NCBI RefSeq assembly: GCF_006539945.1
Contig: NZ_BJNZ01000018.1
Location: 1-64,000 of the forward strand
Source: Cellulosimicrobium cellulans
GTDB lineage: Bacteria > Actinomycetota > Actinomycetes > Actinomycetales > Cellulomonadaceae
DNA length: 64,000 nucleotides
Direction: 5' to 3'
Each line of letters opens with the position of its first letter. Within the stretch, counting starts at the first letter, position 1. Positions 59,299 to 64,000 of the stretch are shown here, piece by piece. Under the pieces are notes generated by a model that worked only from the letters and a program-made list of their open reading frames with translations, did not search any database and was not told the origin of the DNA. Made by a program: the position numbers and the translations under genes.

Positions 59299-60326
59299 CG
59301 CGCTGCTCCCGCTCCCGCATGCTGGTACAGGCCCGTGATCGACTCCAGCGTCCCGACGGAGTCCGACACGTCGACGAGCATCGGGTGTCCCGATCCCACG
59401 CTCGCGCAGAAGTCGGCGATCTGCCGGTTGTGCGAGACCCCGTAGTAGGAGACGCCCACCGGCTCCTCGACCGCCCGACGGTCCCGCTCGGCCTCCGCAC
59501 GCACGTGCAGCTCGCGGGAGCCGCTCCAGAAGTGCAGCCGCCCCGGGTGGTCGAGGTCGAAGGTGACCGAGCCGTCGGTACCGACGACCTCGATCCTGGT
59601 CCGCCACTCCACGCTGCTCGCAACCGTGACGCTCAGCAGCACAGGTGCTCCGCCGCGGGTCGTGAGCAGGCCGCACAGCGTGTCCTCCGTCTCGATGACG
59701 TCCCCCAGGGCGACGGTCCGCGTGACTGCCGCCTGCGGTGCGAGGTCACCGCACAACCACCGCACCGTGTCGAGGCAGTGGAAGCCCTGGTTGATGAGGG
59801 CGGAACCGCCCTCGCCTCCATGAGTGCCTCTCCAGTCCGAGCTCTCGTAGTAGTCCCTCGTGCGCCGTGCCTGCAGCGTCGCCGTGACGAACGTGATCTC
59901 GCCGAGAAGGCCGAGAGCGATCCACTCGCGCACGGCGAGCACGACCGGGTCGTACCGGTGCTGGGACACGGACGACAGGACGAGCCCGCGAGACCGGGCG
60001 AGGTCGACGAGCGCCCTCGCGGTGTCCGGGCTCAGGCCGAACGGCTTCTCGACGAGGACGTGCTTGCCCGCGAGCAGTGCGGCCTCGACGAGCTCGGCGT
60101 GGCGGCCGTGCCCCGTCGTGATCGACACGCTCGTCACGGCGCCGTCGTCGAGGACCTGATCGACGTCGTCGGTCGCTACCGGGACGCCGTGCTGCGCGGC
60201 GAACTCCCGGGCGCGCCCGGGCACGGTGTCGCACACGGTGGAGACGGACCAGCCGTCGACCTCGCCGAAGCCGTGCACGTGGTTGGGCGCGACTCGCCCG
60301 CAGCCGATGATCGCGTGGTTCGTCAT
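59295..60326 (-). CDS. Gfo/Idh/MocA-family oxidoreductase
   Basis: A 343-residue NAD(P)-dependent enzyme. The N-terminal Rossmann region HAIIGCGRVAPNHVHGFGEVDG is followed by the catalytic motif GKHVLVEKPFGLSPDTARALVDLARSRGLVLSSVSQHRYDP (Lys of EKP) and later WRGTHGGEGGSALINQGFHCLDTVRWLCGD, with a catalytic His-Asp pair in the family. It typically oxidises or epimerises a sugar, inositol or aminosugar. The ATG at 60324-60326 has GAAGGGA upstream. It lies 31 bases after the SDR, the largest gap in the operon. Its substrate is probably the sugar or polyol part of the product. Confidence 0.87.
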   Translation of the reverse strand: MTNHAIIGCGRVAPNHVHGFGEVDGWSVSTVCDTVPGRAREFAAQHGVPVATDDVDQVLDDGAVTSVSITTGHGRHAELVEAALLAGKHVLVEKPFGLSPDTARALVDLARSRGLVLSSVSQHRYDPVVLAVREWIALGLLGEITFVTATLQARRTRDYYESSDWRGTHGGEGGSALINQGFHCLDTVRWLCGDLAPQAAVTRTVALGDVIETEDTLCGLLTTRGGAPVLLSVTVASSVEWRTRIEVVGTDGSVTFDLDHPGRLHFWSGSRELHVRAEAERDRRAVEEPVGVSYYGVSHNRQIADFCASVGSGHPMLVDVSDSVGTLESITGLYQHAGAGAAR

Positions 60327-60357
60327 CCGCGGTCCCTTCTCGGCGACGTCGTCGCCG

Positions 60358-61149
60358 CTAGATGTAGCCATAGCTCAGCCAGCCGCCGTCGACGACGAGC
60401 GTCTGGCCCGTGACGTAGGCGGCGTCGTCGGAGGCGAGGAAGAGCACAGGTCCGGTGACGTCCTGCGGGACACCGCGGCGCCGCATCGGGATGCGGTTCA
60501 CGATCTCGTCCTCGCTCAACGTGCCTGCCGCGACCTGGGGATGGACCGTCTCGACGCGGATCATCCCCGGCGCCACCGCGTTCACCGTGACGCCCCGGGA
60601 CGCCCACTCGACACCGAGCGACCGGGTCGCCTGCAGAACGGCTCCCTTGCTCGCCGCGTACGCGGTGCGACCCGGGAAGGCCGTGAACGACAGGAGGGAC
60701 GCGAAGTTCACGATGCGCCCGGACCCCCGCTCGAGCATCGACCGGCCCACCTCGCGGCACGTGAGCATCGTCCCCAGCGCGTTGCACGCGAGCATGGCGC
60801 GGATCACGTCACCCTCTGCCGACTCCGAGGGCCCGCTCGTGAAGGCGCCGGCGCAGTTGACGAGGACGTCCACGTGCCCGAGCTCGCGGGTCAGCTCCTC
60901 CACACCTGCCACGACCTCGTCCTCGACGGAGACGTCGATCGTGCGCCACGGAGCCGGTCGACCGGTGAGAGCGGCGATCTCTGCGCTGACCGACCGGAGC
61001 TCGTCCGCCGTGCGGCTCGAGATCGCCACGTGGGCGCCCTCGCGGGCGAACGCGAGGGCGCACGCCCTCCCGATCCCCCGGCCGGCGCCCGAGACGAGGA
61101 CGGTCCTGCCCTCGAACCGGCCGCGCGTGATCGGCGCGGTGGCCGTCAT
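60358..61149 (-). CDS. Short-chain dehydrogenase/reductase of the biosynthetic cluster
   Basis: A 263-residue classical SDR: cofactor loop VSGAGRGIGRACALAF, NAG as VLVNCAGAF, catalytic Ser in IVNFASLLSFTAFPGRT, Tyr and Lys in AYAASKGAVLQATRSLG (YxxxK), and end PGMIRVETVHPQVAAGTLSEDEIVNRIPMRRRGVPQDVTGPVLFLASDDAAYVTGQTLVVDGGW. It reduces or oxidises a carbonyl group using NAD(P). The ATG overlaps the methyltransferase stop (ATGA). It may handle the aldehyde or hydroxy intermediate formed on the carrier protein, or a sugar. Confidence 0.93.
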   Translation of the reverse strand: MTATAPITRGRFEGRTVLVSGAGRGIGRACALAFAREGAHVAISSRTADELRSVSAEIAALTGRPAPWRTIDVSVEDEVVAGVEELTRELGHVDVLVNCAGAFTSGPSESAEGDVIRAMLACNALGTMLTCREVGRSMLERGSGRIVNFASLLSFTAFPGRTAYAASKGAVLQATRSLGVEWASRGVTVNAVAPGMIRVETVHPQVAAGTLSEDEIVNRIPMRRRGVPQDVTGPVLFLASDDAAYVTGQTLVVDGGWLSYGYI

Positions 61150-61775
61150 CCAGCGGTCCGACGCGTGTAGAGCCCGAGCCAGTGCCACTGGTCCGGGCGC
61201 TTCTCGGTGGGCAGGTTGCGGAAGCGACGCAGCTCCTCGACCGTGAAGTCCTCCAGCCACGGAAGGGTCATGTCGTCGCCGGTCAGCCGGATCGGGCCGG
61301 TCCCCGGGGTCATCCGGTCGGAGAACTCGGTCATGACCAGCAGCCCTCCGGGCTTGAGGATGCGTGCCACCTCCGCGACGTACTGCGCACGGGCCTCCGG
61401 CCGGACGTTGTGGTAGACGAACGAGTCGTGGACGACGTCGGCCGTCGCGTCCGGCAGGGGGACGTCCAGGATGTCGCCCTCCACGAACTCGACCTCGGCC
61501 TGGTAGAAGTCTGCGAGCTGCCGCGCGCGCTCCAGCGCCCCGGACGACCGGTCGACGCCGACGACGTCCATCCCGTGGCGTGCGAGGAAGATCGAGTGGA
61601 CACCCGGGCCGCACCCGAGGTCCACGACGCGTGACCCCCGGGGGATCGTCTGATCGATGACCAGCCCTTGGAGCGCCGGGCTCACCGAGGTCGTGACCCA
61701 GCAGATGTCCGCGAGCGGCTCCTCGTCGTAGACCTTCGAGAACTTGTCGACCCAGCGGTCGGTGAAAGCGTCCAT
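61146..61775 (-). CDS. SAM-dependent methyltransferase (class I)
   Basis: A 209-residue methyltransferase: SAM-binding motif I RVVDLGCGPGVHSIFLARHGMDVVGVDRSSGALERARQL, VEFVEGDILDVPLPDATADVVHDSFVYHNV, and ARILKPGGLLVMTEFSD. Its type is a general class I fold without an added domain. The ATG at 61773-61775 starts two bases after the FkbH-like stop. In methoxymalonyl-ACP clusters a methyltransferase adds the O-methyl group (FkbG role); a similar job here is likely but not proven. Confidence 0.92.
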   Translation of the reverse strand: MDAFTDRWVDKFSKVYDEEPLADICWVTTSVSPALQGLVIDQTIPRGSRVVDLGCGPGVHSIFLARHGMDVVGVDRSSGALERARQLADFYQAEVEFVEGDILDVPLPDATADVVHDSFVYHNVRPEARAQYVAEVARILKPGGLLVMTEFSDRMTPGTGPIRLTGDDMTLPWLEDFTVEELRRFRNLPTEKRPDQWHWLGLYTRRTAG

Positions 61776-61777
61776 GG

Positions 61778-62866
61778 TCAGGGCTTCTTCCTGTGCGGGG
61801 GTGCGGAGAACGACGCGGAGACGTGCAGGTAGTCGGGGGCGACGAGCGACGCGCCCGGCTTCAGCCGCAGGTGCCGCACGTCGCCCTCGCCCGGCTCGTC
61901 CGCGAACCCGGAGAGCCGGTAGACGGTGTACATCGGTCGGTTGACCTCGTTGGGCCGGAAGTCCGCGGTCAGCGTCCGCCCTTCGCGTCGCGCGCCGGCG
62001 GCCAGGGTCGCGAGGACCGCGCCGCCGACGTTGCGGCCCATGACCCGGCACGACATGAGGAACAGGCGGATCCGCCAGGAGTCGTCCTCGACCGAGACGA
62101 GCACGAGCCCGACCGTCCCGTAGTCGCCGAAGCGGTCGACGAGCTCGACGGAGAGCACCAGGTGGTCGTCGTCCGACATCAGCGCGGTGAGCTCGTCCCG
62201 GTCGAAGAGGAGCCCGGTCGTGTTGAGCTGGTGCGTTCGTTGCGTCAGCTCGACCGCGCGGTCCAGGTCGTCCGCCACGGACGCGCGCACGGTGAGGTGC
62301 ATGTCCAGTGATGCGAGGAACCCGGACCGCGGCCCGACGAAGGTCTCCTCGTGCTGTCTGCGGACGGCCGCCTCCCGGTACATCCGACGGCGCTCCCCCG
62401 CTTCCCGGGTGACCACGACGTCCAGCTCGGCGCGGTCGAGGAACCCCCCGAGGTCAGCCGGGTCGACGCACCGGACCATGGGGTGCGCCTCGGCGACCTC
62501 CGCACGCTCGAACTCGGAGTCGTCGAGAAACAGGAGCGTGTCCAGGCCGATGTTGAGCTCGTCGGCAACCCTCGACACGAGGCTCGACTTGGCGTCCCAG
62601 GAGATCTGCGGCGCCACGAAGTACTTCTCGACGCCGAGCTCGTCGAGCCGGGCCAACGCTCGTCCGGGCTCGTTCTTGCTCGCGATCGCGCACAGGATCC
62701 CCCGCCGGTCCAGCTCACGGAGGGTCTCGACGGCGTGAGGCCGCAGTCGCTGCCCGCCGCCCTCGGACAGGACCCCGTCCCACAGCGTGCCGTCGAGGTC
62801 CCACACGACGGCCTTGACCGTCGGTGCGGGCGTCGTCGCCGTCTGCGACGCTGCCTCAGGCGTCAT
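61778..62866 (-). CDS. FkbH-like HAD-superfamily enzyme (glycerate loader)
   Basis: A 362-residue protein with the full FkbH arrangement. N-terminal HAD domain: KAVVWDLDGTLWDGVLSEGG (nucleophile Asp and general acid Asp), LCAIASKNEPGRALARL, and LLFLDDSEFERAEVAEAHPMV. C-terminal GNAT-like domain: LDMHLTVRASVADDLDRAVELTQRTHQLNTTGLLF and LVDRFGDYGTVGLVLVSVEDDSWRIRLFLMSCRVMGRNVGGAVL. FkbH loads a glycerate-phosphate unit from 1,3-bisphosphoglycerate onto an ACP and removes the phosphate. The ATG at 62864-62866 overlaps the acyl-CoA dehydrogenase stop by 11 bases. With the ACP and dehydrogenase it indicates glycerate-derived extender chemistry. Confidence 0.93.
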   Translation of the reverse strand: MTPEAASQTATTPAPTVKAVVWDLDGTLWDGVLSEGGGQRLRPHAVETLRELDRRGILCAIASKNEPGRALARLDELGVEKYFVAPQISWDAKSSLVSRVADELNIGLDTLLFLDDSEFERAEVAEAHPMVRCVDPADLGGFLDRAELDVVVTREAGERRRMYREAAVRRQHEETFVGPRSGFLASLDMHLTVRASVADDLDRAVELTQRTHQLNTTGLLFDRDELTALMSDDDHLVLSVELVDRFGDYGTVGLVLVSVEDDSWRIRLFLMSCRVMGRNVGGAVLATLAAGARREGRTLTADFRPNEVNRPMYTVYRLSGFADEPGEGDVRHLRLKPGASLVAPDYLHVSASFSAPPHRKKP

Positions 62867-63950
62867 GGTCGTCACCGCTGCGGAACCGGGCGAGCACCTG
62901 ACCGGCCACGAGATCCTGCAGGAGCTGCGTGTTGCCCTCGATGACCTCGAAGACGCGCGCGTCGCGCACGAGCGTGTCGACCGGCGAGCCGTCGACGAGA
63001 CCGGCCGCACCGTGGAGCTGGGCCGCGGTCGCCGCGACGCTCGTCGCCGTTCGGCTCGCGAAGAGCTTGGCCGTGAGCACGTGGTGCACCGCCCACTCGT
63101 CGCGTGCGTCCATCGCCCGTGCCGCCTTGCGGCACAGCTCGGCGGTGGCGTCCACCGCGACGGACGCGTCGGCCAGGAGACCGCGCACCAGCTGGCGGTC
63201 GTGCAGCGGGCCGTCGAACTGCTTCCGCACGACGGACCTCTCGACGGCGAGACGCAGGGCGCTCCGCGCCAGACCCCAGGCCGCGAACGCGACGCTGAGG
63301 CGTCCGAGGAGCAGGGCATCGGTCGCGACGTGGGACAGCGCGGTGCCCGGGCTGCTCACACGACGGTCCTGGGGCACCACGCAGCTCTCGAGCCGCAGGT
63401 CGGCGAGACGCGACTGCGCGAGCCCGCTCGTGCGCGGGGACGGGGTGAGCGTGACGCCGTCGTCGGTGCTCAGCACGAGGAGCGCTACCGGACCGCCCGT
63501 CGTCGCCGCGAAGAGAAGGAAGCAGTCGGCGTCGAGCCCGAAGGTGACCCACCGCTTCGTCCCGTCCAGGCGCCACCCGTCGGTCGTCGGCTCCGCCCGC
63601 ACCGCGACCCCGCGGATGTCGCTGCCGGCGTCCTCCTCGGTCAGCGCGAACGCGCCCATCGCGCGGCCGGAGGCGAGACCCGGAAGATGGACGGCCTTCA
63701 CCTGTGCGCTGCCCCACCGCTCCAGCGCACGACACACCATCGAGTGCACCGTGACCTGCGACTGGAGCGACGGCGAGACCTCGGCAACCAGCCGGCACAC
63801 CTCGCCGTGCACCGCGTGGTCGCGGCCGAGCCCGCCGTGCTCGGCCGCGACCAGCGTCGCAGGTACTCCACGGAGCGTCCCCGCGCCCAGGATCTGCTGG
63901 GCGATCCCGGTAGCGGTCGCGAGCTCGTCCGCAGTCGCCGTGGTCGTCAC
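62856..63950 (-). CDS. Acyl-CoA/acyl-ACP dehydrogenase (FkbI-like)
   Basis: A 364-residue flavoenzyme of the acyl-CoA dehydrogenase family. Seen: RAMGAFALTEEDAGSDIRGVAVRAE, a KRWVTFGLDADCFLLFA beta-domain, SHVATDALLLGRLSVAFAAWGLARSALRLAVERSVVRKQFDGPLHDRQLVRGLLADASV, and end GAAGLVDGSPVDTLVRDARVFEVIEGNTQLLQDLVAGQVLARF. The catalytic Glu position is in the final EGNTQLLQ-type loop. Beside FkbH in extender pathways, FkbI oxidises the glyceryl-ACP intermediate. The GTG overlaps the ACP stop. It is translated together with the carrier protein. Confidence 0.92.
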   Translation of the reverse strand: MTTTATADELATATGIAQQILGAGTLRGVPATLVAAEHGGLGRDHAVHGEVCRLVAEVSPSLQSQVTVHSMVCRALERWGSAQVKAVHLPGLASGRAMGAFALTEEDAGSDIRGVAVRAEPTTDGWRLDGTKRWVTFGLDADCFLLFAATTGGPVALLVLSTDDGVTLTPSPRTSGLAQSRLADLRLESCVVPQDRRVSSPGTALSHVATDALLLGRLSVAFAAWGLARSALRLAVERSVVRKQFDGPLHDRQLVRGLLADASVAVDATAELCRKAARAMDARDEWAVHHVLTAKLFASRTATSVAATAAQLHGAAGLVDGSPVDTLVRDARVFEVIEGNTQLLQDLVAGQVLARFRSGDDHDA

Positions 63951-64000
63951 AGCTTCGACCTCACGAAGGCGGTGATGGCGTCGAGCGAGTCGAAGTTCTC
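63947..64000 (-). CDS. C-terminus of a probable acyl carrier protein (partial)
   Basis: Only the last 17 residues are in the window: ENFDSLDAITAFVRSKL and a TGA stop at 63947-63949. The wording matches the last helix of small stand-alone ACPs (SLDAxxxFV). The phosphopantetheine Ser lies outside the window, so its status is unknown. The stop overlaps the dehydrogenase start, the usual arrangement of an ACP with FkbH/FkbI genes. The assignment is an inference from a short sequence and context. Confidence 0.55.
   Translation of the reverse strand, partial: ENFDSLDAITAFVRSKL

Overview
This window is very GC-rich actinobacterial chromosome. Gene content and order (prs-glmU, an ispE-ksgA-rpf-tatD-metG block, rsmI next to a protein O-mannosyltransferase, GTG starts, SpoIIE-free soil-type sugar genes) fit a cellulolytic, soil or plant-matter actinomycete of the Cellulosimicrobium/Cellulomonas/Promicromonospora type. 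The genus is an inference from style and synteny, not from a marker gene.

Layout. 1-4,260: two secreted or surface proteins, the first cut by the window edge. 4,301-5,416: an intact IS481-family insertion sequence with a perfect 6-bp target duplication, placed exactly on the stop codon of prs. 5,412-9,933: prs, glmU, tRNA-Gln(UUG), a TetR regulator and a small membrane protein. 10,063-17,842: two ABC-2 type export pairs, a MarR regulator with an MFS transporter, and a TetR regulator; this stretch carries arrays of a 21-bp repeat. 17,909-21,352: an oxidoreductase with a divergent MarR regulator, then an ABC-F protein. 21,450-30,975: a sugar-utilisation island (LacI regulator, FAD enzyme, carbohydrate ABC importer, secreted GH43-like enzyme, CE7 esterase) with three matching LacI-type operators. 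31,578-41,006: the conserved housekeeping block ispE, ksgA, rpf genes, tatD and metG, with a WYL regulator/VOC pair inserted. 41,132-55,492: a further rpf-like gene, a lipoprotein sugar dehydrogenase, rsmI, a mannosyltransferase, a GH20 hexosaminidase, a formylglycine-generating-type enzyme and others. 55,561-64,000: a tightly overlapping minus-strand operon with an acyl-carrier-protein end, acyl-CoA dehydrogenase, FkbH-like loader, methyltransferase, two oxidoreductases, a C39/BtrH-like protein and an ABC exporter. It looks like a small biosynthetic cluster that continues past the window.

How the parts work together. The LacI island is a coherent system: outside the cell a GH43-like enzyme and a CE7 deacetylase trim a decorated plant polysaccharide (the esterase itself lacks a visible signal), the lipoprotein and two permeases import the product, and LacI appears to gate the whole set through TrATrCGCATTA-like sites. 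Three rpf-family genes share a near-identical promoter, which suggests co-regulated cell-wall remodelling. The terminal cluster suggests glycerate-derived acyl chemistry on a carrier protein, transfer to another molecule, and export.

Most unusual non-coding features: (i) a composite intergenic element, seen twice 19 kb apart in opposite orientation, made of a large hairpin with 23-bp perfect arms flanked by 21-bp repeat arrays pointing toward it, plus a third array alone; (ii) a 24-bp-arm palindrome between the sugar operon and the ABC-F gene; (iii) the shared rpf promoter motif.
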